From positions 22,105 through 86,104 of the forward strand of contig MU004204.1 of the NCBI GenBank assembly GCA_010093605.1: a stretch of 64,000 nt of DNA, read 5' to 3'. Positions 11,986-24,010 of this stretch are shown one piece after another. This DNA is from Lophium mytilinum. Taxonomy: Eukaryota > Ascomycota > Dothideomycetes > Mytilinidiales > Mytilinidiaceae. Below the pieces are notes generated by a model, which saw only the letters and a program-made list of their open reading frames with translations, did no database searches and was not told the DNA's origin. Numbering within the stretch: the stretch's first letter is position 1; every line of letters starts with the position of its first letter. Made by a program: the position numbers and the translations under genes.

Positions 11986-12285
11986 AGGCCACAAGTCGGA
12001 GCACACAAACCCATTACAGCTCGGCTCCAACTTGCCCACTCGACACCACTGTTAGGGGTGGCCTGGCTGCTGAGCAGGCAATTATTCAGGAGGCAGTCTA
12101 ATGCGTACTGCTTGCACCTCAACAATAAAAGTACTGGGCCATAAGTCGGGGCACCTAATAACATGTCTAATTTGCTTCAACTTTGCTCACCGGACATCAC
12201 TGTAGGGGGTAGCCTGGTTGCTGCACATCCAGTTTATCAAGAGAGAGTCTAGCATGAACTGTTTGAAGCTTGACATCGCCTTCAA
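11986..12285. repeat. 150-bp imperfect tandem repeat
   Basis: Copies begin at 11986 (aggccacaagtcgg) and 12136 (gggccataagtcgg) and stay aligned for about 150 bp, sharing tcggxgcac, acatcact/acaccact, agcctggttgct/ggcctggctgct and gtctagcatg/gtctaatgcg. No convincing gene overlaps them. Many differences are transitions. The region 11,764-14,016 otherwise holds short frames only, a TATA-like gtataaaa at about 12527 and a (CCACAT)n microsatellite near 13562-13588. Confidence 0.7.
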
Positions 12286-14016
12286 GTCTTCGAAACCCTG
12301 TGGGAGTACCCCAACAAGTGGCGTGCCAGTGTGCCCAGCCTTATGGCCTATCTCTGTATCTATGGACCAACTCTGAAAACGGACGCAATCTGTAGCCATG
12401 GCACTCTCGTACTATCCCTCTCAAGAAAGCAGATATCACGTGCCGTCCTCCGCTCCCCTCAAGAACAGAGTCCACAGCACCCCGACGAACATATGACCGA
12501 ACACGTGATCCTCCGCCCTGGCTCGAGTATAAAACCTCCTCTCCTCACCCGCTCTTCATTCTGCAGGGGCATTCAAGGACGAGGAAAACATACGCTACAA
12601 CTGTTCAATGGAGGGCATTGGGAGATCTCTGGTCAACATTGCAAGAAAGAACTCACTATGGAGAGTGTTCAGGTCCGGCTGCGCACAGTAATCGATGGTG
12701 CTGGGCGTGCGGTGGAGCAAGACTGGCCGAAGCGGTGACACGATGGAGAGCGGAGGTCGTGGGGGACTCTCCCCGCGCATGATGCTGACCATCAACAACC
12801 CTCAATGATACCCATCAACCCTTTCTTTACCAGAGAAAAGTAGCACAAGAAAGCCACGACGCCCACCTTCACTGACCCGTAGAGACGTATCTCAAACACG
12901 CATACTGCTGCATACCATCATCACTACCGCCTACATCCCCCGTCCCCCTCCATTATTCCTCTGGTAGTATCGGTTTTGATCCCCCAATCCCCTTCTTCTC
13001 CATGCACAGACACGTTAGGACAGTCTGCACGCCCCCTCCCCTCCAATCCACCATTGTTTCTTTCGCTAAGCAAAGTTGATCCCCACTCCCCTCCTCCACC
13101 ACATGGCGGCTAGTTGCGTAGGTTTTGCAACTCCACCACCCCTCCCCGGGCCATGAGAAAGACTCCTTTGATGATTTTGATCATCCACTTCCGCTGCACA
13201 ACAACTCCAACACACCATGCCTTGAATGCATCTGCGAGTTTTGCACGCAAACACACCATTAATGGGGATGCTGCCTTTTTTGATCCCCCTCTCGAACCGC
13301 CCTTCCCATGAAGAAGAAACGGAGGAGAGAGGGGATGAGGAGATTATATACTCTGCAGCGGAAGAAATTCAGAGCGCGCACATGACACGCTTGGCGTGCA
13401 CATGATGCATCCCCTGACCTGCGCAAGATAAGGAGTGGGGAAGAAGACATAGACATAGAAAATAGATAGAAAGGTCACTATGCACTGTTCCTCGTACGGA
13501 CCATAACTACACAATCTCATCTCATTCCACTAACAAGCTCTACCCCACGCTTATGAACTAACATCCACATCCACATCCACATCCACACAGGTATCACATC
13601 CCCAACCCCACTCACAAAAGCATCCACAAAGCAGCCGTAGCCAACCCCAAAAACAAAGAAGAAAAAAGGTATATCATAGGAAGTGTAGAAGGAACAAACA
13701 TCCAACCGGATGAGGGAGAAAGGATATAGGGAAACCCGTGCTCGGTGTGTCCGAACCCCCGTCGAGTGAGAAAGCTCAAAAGCTCACCCCATTTTTCCCC
13801 CGTTTCCCAATTTCCCCAGCTGTCCAGAAATACAAGAAAAAAGGAGGTTTAGCATCGCCGTCCCATACACGGCGCACCCATTTGCCCAACTCCCACCCGC
13901 CAACCCAACACCACCCAAAGCACCCATTACAGCTTCGCACTCGCCCGCCTAAAGCTCAACCTTCTCGTCGTCAACCGCCCTATCACACACAAGCGTCAAC
14001 AAAAACCATTCTCAAA

Positions 14017-17000
14017 TCAACCCTGCGGCGTCGCGCTCCTCTCCCGACTATCCCGCTTACTCATAAACCTCTTCGCCAGCCTCGGACTCGCGCCCGCCAT
14101 ACTCCCCACATCCGCCGGCTGAAAGCTACTCCTCACAACCACCTTCCCCGCTCCCACAGCCACCGCCTTCTCACTCCCACTCCCCTGATCATCCACGAAA
14201 AACGGCGCCTCGCCCAGCTCCTCGTCCGACCCAAACGTCGCGTGGTTCTTGACCAGCAGCTTGAACGCGCCGTCGGCGGTGCACGGGACCTTGAACGACT
14301 CGCCCTCGAACGTGACGGTGCCGTCGGGCGCTTTGATGTGCTTGGTCTTGTGCACGACCTTGCCTCCCTTCCCGCTCTCGTGCTTGACGTGCACAATGAC
14401 GTTGGTGCCCTCTGGGTAGCCGGATGCGGAGAGGATGGTGAAAGAGGCGAGGCCCTGCTCCCCTGCGCCGCCGGCGGGCGAGCCGAGGTGGGAGGAGATG
14501 CTCTGCGCGCCCCAGCTCTTGTCGCGGCGGTGGCTGCCCAAGCTGGGCGAGCCGCCGTCGCCGTTCTCGATGCTGATGGCGGGTGGGGGGTCCGTGGCGC
14601 CGTTGGGTGTGCTGAGCCGCTCGGGTTCGTCGCGCTCGACGCTGGTCGACTTGCGGCGGCGGAAGCCCCGGCCGATGAAGGAGGCGCCCTTTGCGACGCC
14701 GCCGCCGACGAGCATCGCGCCCTTGCCGACGCCCTTGACGGGTGCGCCGATGACTTTGCCGGGTGCGGCGAAGGTGCCGGAGAAGGTGGAGGAGCCTTGG
14801 CGCGAGCGGAGGACGTAGTCGGGCTTGAAGAGCATCTTGAGGCGGATCGCGCCCGACTCGCCGTCTAAGCCCAGCGTGACTTCTTGCGCCATGAAGGGCT
14901 CTAGGATCTCGAGGTTGATGGCGGCCTTGCCGAGTAAGTCGGCCTTGTCTCCGAAGTCCCAGTCGTAGACTACCACGTCAAAGTTTGCTGCCGTGCGAGA
15001 CCGGACTGGAACCTCGAAGAATTCGTTCCATGCGGGGTGCAGCGTCTTCTTCTGTGTCTTGGTCTTGTATACTTCCTTTCCGTTTAGGTTGAACTTGCAG
15101 TAAGGATCGCTGTAGCCGTTACGGTCTGCAGCGGGTAGATCTGCGGCATCCAAAACGTCGACACGGAGGGTACCCGAGTTATTGAAGCTCTCACTGGCGT
15201 CAAGCTGCATCTTGATAGGGAGATACTTCAAGCTGACGGTGATCTTGCTCTCGCGCCCCTCACTGCTCTTCAACGTGAGTTGGGTGGGTGTGTACTACCA
15301 AAGATTAGTCCAGAACATAAGTATCAGCGCGGCGGCTGCAAAGCTCACCAAGCAGCGCCTAAGCGTATCCAGCGTAGAGCCTGTCAATTTAGCAATGATG
15401 TGATCTTCAGCACCTTCACCTTTCTTGTCGAGGTGCTCCATAAGACGAAGAGTGATCTTGGAGAAATCAAGCTCTCGGACCATTGCGTCACCAACTACAA
15501 GAACATGTCAGCGTTTGAGCGAATCCCAATGAATTGAGATCTGTTACCTTCGTTGAACGTGTGGTTCTTGGAGCGAATCTTGCTAGACTGGTACGACGGG
15601 AATAGCATATCATCCATAAGCACCTGGACATAGCAGTCCTTCTCCGCGAACTCGCCATCGATGAGTTTGAAGACGATAAGACCGGATTCTAGAACGTTAG
15701 CCGATAATTCCACAATGAACACGGGTTAATGAGATACAGACTATGCTCACCGTACTGCGCTAACGTCTCCGCATTGAGCTTGAGCTTCGGGATCGCTTTC
15801 TTCACTGGCACAACACCTTCATCAGCTTCGGCCTTATCCAGAGACTTCGCAAGATCGTTCTCACTGCTCGCGGGACTAGGCTTCTTCATGGAAGGAATGG
15901 TCCCAACAGTAGAGCTCCGATCGATTTTCGTCTTCTTTTCTTCCAGACTCGCTCCATCGACGCTCGACTTGCCAGATATAGCTGAACCTGGACGAGACGC
16001 CTCGATACTCTTGCGAGCTACGTCATCCTCCTCGTCATCTGGATCGGCGGTGGGATATGTTGGGTAGAAAGAGCAGGTGTAGTTTAGGGTGCCTTTTGGC
16101 GGAGCTCGTGGGCCAGAGCGGAGACCATCAGATCTCAGGGATTTCTGCTCGCTCACAATATACTGGCCATCATCATCTTGGTGAATATAGTCGGACGCAG
16201 CCAGTTCGATGTGGCCCAATGACCGATCCTTTCCAAGATTTTCCTCGTCCATGACCTCGAGGAGCAGTTTTTCGCGCGTGGTGTGCACCGGCACATAGAT
16301 AACTTCGTCCCAGTCCGGATTGAGATTGTTCTTGAACGTAACCGTTCGGCCCTTTTCAATGCCAGACAGGAGAACCCGGACATATGGATCCGACTTGCCC
16401 ATGGTCTCTACATTGCGGAGGTTCCGAGCGTTTTGGAAGTGAAGGCGTAGGACACCGATAGGGGTAACGTAGCCACCTGACCCGCCGACTGCTCCCTTCA
16501 TGGCTACAGGCTTCCACTGCAGAGTCATCTTCGCCCGTCCCGTCTTCACGCCAGCAAGGTTGTACCACTCGTGGCCCTTCGCCATGAGCTCCAGCATGTC
16601 GTCAAGACCGACCTGAGCTTTGCCAATTTCAGGGTCAGCAGCAATATCGCGGTCATCTTTGAGAACGAGACCAAGTTTGGCCTTCTTCCGATCGGTGATG
16701 AGAATTTCGATGGAGCCATCCGGGAAGATTGGATTGTTTGTCCGCTTGAGCTTCTTCGTCGTGTGAATCAACTTCCCGTTGAGAATCAACTCGGCGTAGG
16801 GGTTCAGCTGGCCAACGAAACTCTGGCTACCGTCAAGTTCTTTGGCTTGCTCAACAGTAAAGCGGGCAATGCCGGTCGCAGATTCTGGTGGGGGTTCTAC
16901 AGTACCGTCTTCCAACTTGACACCCTCGAGAACAGGGAAGAATCGGATATCGCATTGGACAAGGCCGCGCGCTCGACCATTTGCCATGACTTCGAGGGCC

Positions 17001-18814
17001 TGGTTCTCATGCTCCGTCTCCGTCTCGAGTGCCTCCAACGCGAAAGTGGCGGTCCCTAACTCCTTGTCTTTGCGGTACTCATTGTAGTCGTATAGCTGAA
17101 GGGTAAGAGAATCTTTAAGAGACGTGATGATAACGTTGATAGTTTCATTCCAGCGGGGGTTAGCATTCTCATGAACTGTCTTCGTCCTGCCAAGCTCTGT
17201 CCTTGAATTGATAGAGACAACGGCGTAAGGGTCAGGGGTACCGGAGAATTTGTCAGGATTCTTCAATCCTTGAGCGCCATGGAACGTGATCTGGAGGACA
17301 CCAATCGCTTGATCGACAGGGTTGCCCGCAAGCATCTTCGCGATTTCGATCGGGAACACGTTGGGATCGTACATCATTGGACCAAGATTGGCGTGGATCT
17401 GCTCAGCGATGAATGTTTCTAGACCCGGGATGAAGTTGATGTCGAATCCGAAAGTCTCACCGCCAAGCGGTTTGCAGACATAGTCGATAGTGGGGCGTTC
17501 CAAGAAGGAAATCTCCACCTTTTCGATGTGAGGGAATGGGATTTGAAGCTTGAACTTCACTCTCATGAGACCCGAGAATGCCATATCTTCGACAATAACA
17601 TCCAGACCTTTGCTCACAAGACCCTTGCCTACTCGGATCTCGAGAACAATCTTGGGGTTGATCTTGTTCTTGACTTGACGAGAAGTAAGATCGGCGTGGT
17701 CCTTGGGCGTGAAGCTAAACTTCCAATCCATCAAAACGATATCATCCTGGGCTTTGGGGTACGTCTTAACGTGCTCAAGTCTCGGAGGCTTGGTCCCAAG
17801 AACGAATTGCTTCATTCTTAAGCTATCCAGGAAGGCCGGAGTAGAGGTGGACAAGACCTGGTCGACGGACGAGACAATGGTGTCGCACAGGACTGGGGCA
17901 TAAATGGGCCAGAACTTGACCAGAAAGCTGTTTATCCACTCCAAGCTCTCGGTGTCGGTCTCCAGCTTATTCTTGGCCATTTCGCGATTGACGTCGTCCC
18001 GGAAGTTGCGGCGCACTCGGCGGATGGATGTCCGATAGTAGGTTCCGCAGATGGCCATGATCAGGAAGACCCATCCCAGGCCGCCGCCGAGGACCGCGAC
18101 AACCCATGAGGATAGACAAGCAAATATAATGACTCCCGTGTTATGATACCAATCTAAAATGCTTGTCAGTTGAAGTCTTCGACAGTAAACTGGGTAATTC
18201 ACTCACCCCCAAAGAATTTGTCTTCCAGCTTCCCTTCCAGCCAGGTCTGGTGGTCCAGCATGTTGCCCTCCTCATCTTCCCCATTATCAAGATCGCCAAA
18301 ACGCGGGGCCCAACCCACGCGTTCCCAGCGAGCGGCATCGTCGTCGAGCGTATGCCCATTCGCAGTTCCATTCGCGGTGTGCTTGTCATCGGTGATTGCA
18401 GCGGCCTTCGAGGCTGGCGGGAGGTCGAACTTGGAAGGCTTGCCGTCGTCCTAATGAACGAATTAGCCAACGAAGCCCAGAACAGAGTCGGAGGTACCTA
18501 CAACATCAGAGACCAGAGCAGTTGCCTTCGGGTTGCGTTCGTGGTGGAATCCGGGCGGCACGTGCTAGAGCGAGTGTATCAGCATAGCTCTCGGAAATAA
18601 GCAATGACAGGGCGGAGAAGCTCACAGATTTTAGCTGGGCAGCTTTCTCTTCGGGCGAGGCGTCTGGGTTGAACTGGAATGCAGCAGAACCGCCCTTCCT
18701 CGCCTCTTCTAGCACCGTGTTCTCTGCAGCTTGCGCCGTGACCTTGGAATCGGGGTCCTGGGCAGCTTCCAAGGCACCCTGCTGCTTGAGCTCAGACGCG
18801 TCTCTGGAAGTCAT
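14017..18814 (-). CDS. Tricalbin-type ER-plasma membrane tether (SMP + five C2)
   Basis: This is a seven-exon gene, read right to left: 18814-18626, 18564-18502, 18450-18207, 18153-15751, 15688-15548, 15494-15349, 15294-14017. All six introns are 51-62 bp with GT-AG ends, and the sum gives 1487 aa. Order in the protein: acidic N-terminus; membrane hairpin at about 172-204; SMP lipid-transfer domain about 235-440; C2 domains at about 449-544, 592-694, 730-829, 967-1062 and 1100-1200; then a Ser/Gly-rich tail ending in a second folded segment (about 1340-1430). Several C2 domains keep the SDPY or TPDPY calcium-loop motif (third and fifth clearest). Tricalbins/extended synaptotagmins anchor cortical ER and move lipids at contact sites. 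Length and domain order match filamentous-fungal members. The start at 18814 gives the full N-terminal acidic region. Confidence 0.93.
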
Positions 18815-19884
18815 TGTTCAGTAGGGCGGAGGAGAGAGGGCGGGAGGGAATTGGCGGAGCCCGAGGAGGAGCAGAGGTGGGAGAAGAGGGGGACCAGCGC
18901 AAAGAGAGTCTTGGTAGAGAGGTGGAGAGTGGTGTTGTTGCGCGGTTAATGCTGGCGGACCTCAGCCCGCAGAGCTACGAGGTTAGTGCTGGCCGCGGTC
19001 TAATGCAGACCCTGTGAGGGGCTGACGCGGCGAGTAGTGGCTGGAGCTATGCAATAAGGCTGGCCTGGGCGGACGAGGGCAAAAGGAATGACAGCTCTGC
19101 GCGGGCGAGAGGCAAACCGGGGTGAGAAGAGTGATGTTGAAGCTGAAGTGGATTCGTGTTTGGCCTTGAATGACGAAGCTCCAGCTGGGGGGGTGAGTGG
19201 CAGCCGCGACCTTGGAACAGCCTTGCCTGGCCCCCGGCGACGATCATAGCAAGCAATCCAGTTCTCGAAAGCCACGAAGTCCTGCCCGGATCGGACCCTG
19301 GATGGCCGTTTATACCGTTTATAACGCCGTTTATACACGCGTTGCCACTGCACAGGGTCCGCAGCGCATTCTTGGACATTCACGCGATATATAGAACCCA
19401 GAAGCTGCAAATCAACCTCTTTCAGATTATTTGCATCAATTTGTCTTAAATTGGCACACTCTCCGCATTGGCGCCAGCGTGCACAGACAAACGTGCTAGT
19501 AGTACCACATCTGCGCCTTTGTCAGGTGTTTGGATGCAGCTCGCACGACTCTCCGAATGCGTCCATTACTCTCATCTCGTTGTACCTATTCCCACGCCGT
19601 ATCCAGCCCTAAACCAAATGAGGAATCCTCCATGCTGTCTCAGGCTCCATCAGAATCCTCCCCAATCCTCTGTCGTCAAGGCCGTAAAAATGTGTACTAT
19701 ACAACTCCCACAGCAAAGCGGCTCTAGTTGCATACAGACATGCACGCTCGCTTCGGAATTAGCGCCAGAATACCAATGCCTTTACTCAAACCCATGCCCC
19801 TCCCCATTGCTAACCCAGATCGCATCGGAAAAACAAACCGCCCATGCAAGTCCATCACCAACCACGTCGGCGCGAGATCGCGCT
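18815..19884. other. Intergenic: tricalbin promoter side and 3' side of next gene
   Basis: This stretch carries the upstream region of the tricalbin gene and the downstream region of the next minus-strand gene. Only short, overlapping frames without family resemblance are visible. A small internal repeat ataccgtttataacgccgtttata lies near 19311-19335. No RNA gene seen. Confidence 0.55.
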
Positions 19885-21453
19885 CTATCGCCATGGCGCA
19901 TCCACCGGGTATCTGCGCCCTCCCACCCCGTCCACCGGCGTCACGTACCGATGCTGCACCCTCCTGTCCCCCCTCTCACGCTCCCGGTCTCGGTCTCGAT
20001 CGCGATCTCGCTCCCGATCGCGCTCCCGTTCTCTAGATGACCGCCGCGCAGTGCGGGGCGCGTACTCGTATGGCTCACGAATGGTAGGAGGCTCTTCCTT
20101 CCGCGGGCTCGACTGTGCCGAGTATCGCACGTTGTGGCGCGGGTAGCTCGGCCGCGCAGGCATATCCGGCCGGCGATCGTAGTATTTGTGCGCCTGGAGG
20201 TTTGCAACGTGCGTTGCGAAGATGGGCGCTTTGGTAGGCCCGTAGCCCGGCGGTTCGTCCGAGTATCGGTTGTCGTGCGAGTAGCGTCGTGGCTGCTCTA
20301 CGTAGGGAGGGAAGTATTCCCGTGGACTCGGGGGTGGCTCGTGGCTTCGCCGATGCTTTAGCACGGGACTCTCGGGATTGCCTGGACGGCTGGCCCTGTC
20401 TGAATCCGAGTCCGTAGATGATAGGCTGCTTTCTCGTCGCTGCACTGGAGGTCTCTTCGCTGGGTAGCGGGCCTGAGAAGCTTGGGTGACTGTAGGTGTA
20501 ACGTCATCGTCGACGACCTCTCCATGTCTGTCCGGCAGACTACGCCGTCTAGTGAATGGACTCCAGAAGTGGCGCACACTGTTCGCAACGTGCCGCCCCC
20601 GATCCTCTACGAATTGACGCGGTGAGCGTGGTGGTTGGCGGGAGTATGTTCGAATTATCGTCGGCCTGGCCCGGCGATTGCGATACAGAGGATCTCTGAA
20701 ATATGCCTCCGCCCCGTGTCGCTCATCCGCAGAGCTATCAGCTGACGAGTCACCGCCAACTCGAGGCTCGTCCATATCGACGTTGGCCCTTGCAGCATCA
20801 CCCCTCTGTTCATCTGCCTCTGCTTCTTTCCGCAAGCGATCTGCTACCCCTTCGTACCATTGCACCATCGCAGGATCCGGTTTCTCCGGGAAGCTCTCCT
20901 TGGGCAGCAGCTTGGGGAAGGGTTTGCCATTCGCGGGGTCTATGATATCAAATTCGAGGACAGACTTCTGCAGGAAGGGGACGTGCTCCTCGGGGCACAG
21001 CAGGAGCTGGATCGTCTGCCATGTTATGAAGCCTTTCTTCTTAAGCGCGGGTATTGTAGGAGAGTCGTAGCCGTCATCGGTCGGGGTTGGTTGGAGGGAG
21101 TGGAGGCATCCGAGAGACTTGTATATGAAAGCGATCGAGGAGGGTGGTGTTTCCGCGAAGAGTACGTCATACTGCCCTCCCACGGCTCTGTAGAACGCCG
21201 CAAGCTGTGCCGGCGTGAGATCGGGACTGTCGGTCGGCTCGAAGTGAGTAGACTGCGAAGGAGATGTCTGGTCAGCTTCAAGTGCAATCGCATCGGGTCG
21301 AGGGGTGGAGTCTGAGTGTGTTCGTACAATGAAGTTCGCTATGCCTTCCAGCAGCCTGTTAAACAGGTCGACGCCACATTTGTCGGGCTTGAGCAGGTAG
21401 CCCCAGTACTGCTGGGCTTCTTTGTTCGGCGCATCTGACGGCTCCGTCGTCAT
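19885..21453 (-). CDS. DUF7514-like fungal protein, 522 aa
   Basis: This is an intronless frame with ATG at 21453 in the context aagATGac. The N-terminal roughly 190 residues form a conserved-looking domain (starting with a YWGYLLKPD motif and including YDVLFAETPPSSIAF and the hydrophobic FITWQTIQLLLCPEEH) that I associate with the fungal DUF7514 family, from memory and without a search. The rest is disordered: Ser/Pro/Arg-rich, with an RE/RD dipeptide run near the C-terminus (encoded at about 19975-20040). No signal peptide or membrane span. The combination suggests a regulatory or scaffold role, but no function is known to me. Confidence 0.82.
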   Translation of the reverse strand: MTTEPSDAPNKEAQQYWGYLLKPDKCGVDLFNRLLEGIANFIVRTHSDSTPRPDAIALEADQTSPSQSTHFEPTDSPDLTPAQLAAFYRAVGGQYDVLFAETPPSSIAFIYKSLGCLHSLQPTPTDDGYDSPTIPALKKKGFITWQTIQLLLCPEEHVPFLQKSVLEFDIIDPANGKPFPKLLPKESFPEKPDPAMVQWYEGVADRLRKEAEADEQRGDAARANVDMDEPRVGGDSSADSSADERHGAEAYFRDPLYRNRRARPTIIRTYSRQPPRSPRQFVEDRGRHVANSVRHFWSPFTRRRSLPDRHGEVVDDDVTPTVTQASQARYPAKRPPVQRRESSLSSTDSDSDRASRPGNPESPVLKHRRSHEPPPSPREYFPPYVEQPRRYSHDNRYSDEPPGYGPTKAPIFATHVANLQAHKYYDRRPDMPARPSYPRHNVRYSAQSSPRKEEPPTIREPYEYAPRTARRSSRERERDRERDRDRDRDRERERGDRRVQHRYVTPVDGVGGRRYPVDAPWR

Positions 21454-22187
21454 CTTGCATCTGCGGCCCGGAGGTGAGGAGAAGGAGGGATGCGTGCGTG
21501 GGGAGCGGTGGGCGATGGAGGTGTCGGGGTGTACCAGCTATGTGGTGGTGGAAGCTCGAACGATCGAGTCCTGGGTTGGTGCATAGCAGAGGCCGCAGCG
21601 CATACATATATCGGGCGGGATGACTGGAAGACTAAGCCCCCGGGTTCGCTCAGCTGTGCCTATAATCCTGCGTTCAGGAGGTGGTGTTGCGCAAGGATTA
21701 CCAGGCTTCATGAACTTGGAAGGACAGCACATTGCGCCACATCTGCACCGCCTCAACATATCAGTTGCCCGCTTGGTAGATAGCGGCGAGGCAGCCGTCC
21801 CTAAGCGTTCCTCCTCCGTCCGTCCATCTCCGATTGCTATTGCGTTATTGTTCAGGTGACATTTCGGTGGTAGGTGCTTGTATCTGGATTGCGAGACATT
21901 CACATAATCTTTCTACGCTCTTCGAGAAGCATTCTGTCCCTGTGTTCAGACTTGCAGCATGTTATTCGCGAGGCGGGGATATCAGGTAACGAGTGGTAAT
22001 GCTCCTCTCTCCGTTCGGCCTCAAGACTCTATCATAAAAAAATATCAAAAGACAGATCAGAAAGACCGCCAGGCAAGTAAAGACGACCGGTTAAAGCAGT
22101 TTCGCCCGACGGTTCAACAAGTTGACTAGGCCCTACGGTACTTCTATTTGCGATCACACTTTCCGACATCCCACAAGCTCTTCTTGT
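21454..22187. other. Intergenic, no supported gene
   Basis: This is upstream sequence of the DUF7514-like gene plus downstream sequence of the SET-domain gene. A 121-codon frame on the minus strand (21538-21903) lacks recognisable content. Nothing else seen. Confidence 0.5.
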
Positions 22188-23256
22188 TCAAGTAGTCATG
22201 TCAACGTCTCGCAAGATGCGCCCTAGTTGAAGATCATGGCGGTCCAAGAAGTAGCCCGTATCTCCATACGCAGTCACACACCAGTAGATAGCTTTCAATA
22301 AAAGTTCTATAGCCTTCTCTTTATGCCGGAACACATTCTGTGAGATTGTTGCCGCCTTCACCAACCTATATGTTGTTCTATGTATCAGCCGGGGCCTTGA
22401 CATCGTTTCACTCGCCAGAAACTACTTACGCATCAACAAGCCTGATATCCATAATCCGTTCGGCTTCAAGCAGATTGTAGTATTCGTTCACCATTGGGAC
22501 GAACTGTTTCTGCTCAAGATCTGTGACGTTTGTCTGCCATGTGCCGGCCCTGTAATGTCGCCAGGCTGTGTCGATGGCGGTATCCAGGACCTGGAGCTGC
22601 GTCCTCCTATTGTCTGAATCTGCAGTGTTGATAGCAGCAGTACACAAAGGACAGACGCATTGAAAATTAAGTTCTTGAAGAATCAGAGGTGTTCTTGTGG
22701 CTGCGGGAAGGAATGTCATGTCGCAGTCGTACTCGATGAGAATCTCTTGCCCATGAGGGATTTGCTGAGTAGCGTGCACAGTTGCCAGTCCCCGCTCCGA
22801 GTCCCAAGCAAATACGGCATTCGGCAAGCAAGAGTGGTTTATCATAGAGATTTCTTCGAAGACGAGGAGCGAGGTAACATTTCGCTGCAATGGCGTAGGA
22901 TTTTCTCCGAGCGTATAGCGACTCTCTTCTGAGAAGGCATTCGCGAAAAACTTCTGCTGGACAGTCGCACCTGGACCGGTTGGGTGCAGACCAAGAAAGG
23001 CAATCTGCTGAGCTGGCGTCAGACCGTCGAACTTCCGCTGAATTTTCGGTCGGGTGGTAGGCCTTTTCATCCATGTGTTAAAATCGAAATTACGAATCAA
23101 GACTCCCACCCTCATGTGGACCAACGGTGCCTCGCTTATGATGGCTTCGCCAATATCAATACTCGCCCCAAGTCTGTTTGCTACCATGCACTGCTGGCCT
23201 GGTATGCTGGCAGCAGGTCCTATGTTGTAGAGCCGTGGTGGCTGCACGTTCGCCAT
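22188..23256 (-). CDS. SET-domain protein (SMYD-like methyltransferase fold)
   Basis: Two exons, 23256-22430 and 22365-22188, joined over a 64-bp GT-AG intron, give 334 aa. The SET signature is visible: an early GxxI-EAP block (about 36-45), then a core with NHSCLPN at 140-146 followed by GQEILIEYD (about 169-177), and a post-SET cysteine set CxCxxC (200, 202, 205). The NHSC-type motif forms the cofactor/lysine channel in SET lysine methyltransferases. No MYND finger is seen. Fungi have many such stand-alone SET proteins with unknown, often non-histone, targets. The catalytic residues look intact, so activity is plausible. Confidence 0.87.
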
Positions 23257-24010
23257 GATGAGACCGACTAATCCGACCGTGATGATAGCGCATGATCCGA
23301 GCGGTGGAAGCGGCGTATAAAACCAGCACGATTGAAAGGAGCGATCTCATTTGCTACTCTAGAAAGCCCTCAAAGATTCCTGAGATAAATGTCTCAAACG
23401 GACAACATGCTAAAGAAAGATAGACTAGGCGCCGATACTACTAGAAGCGTATCTAGTCACCGAGAAGGGTAGACGTCACGGAGGAGAAGCGCAGGGAAAT
23501 AAGCCTTTGGAAGAAGAGGGGATATCGACAGGTATGGAATCTGGGATTATCCTCATTACTTGTCGTAAATGCACATACCTACATATGCAGGTAGAATCAC
23601 CGAGACGTCGAAATGGAAGCATACACTAAAATGGCAACCCAACGCAAGCCATGGATCAAAGCGCAAGTTAGCGCATCACAAGATGTTAGTAGAAGTGATG
23701 CGTGCATGATGGGTGGGATTGAAAGGAGAATATTGAGGATGGTGATAGAGGTCTGGTAACAATCAGGGAAAGTTGAGACGATGAAAGAAGATTACCCGAA
23801 GTCACGTGTCAAACACCAGACAAGAAATATTCTAGGAAATGCAAATCGTGTCTATTACATGCATCGCGCTTCATGAGAGACATGAAGGCAAATCATCCGA
23901 GCAGCCGCTGCATAACTCAATACTACGATAACCCGATAGCTGGCCCTATTCCATCCCATGCCCCCACAAACCACACACCGGTCGAAAGCTGTGCCATGAA
24001 TCAGAACGCT
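23257..24010. other. Intergenic between SET gene and UGP1
   Basis: Holds the SET-gene promoter and the UGP1 3' untranslated region. No frame of note, no RNA gene and no clear repeat were found. Confidence 0.55.

Noticed and set aside
13738-14868. 376-codon plus-strand frame
   Set aside because: Most of it is antisense to the last exon of the tricalbin gene, whose C-terminal coding is well supported.
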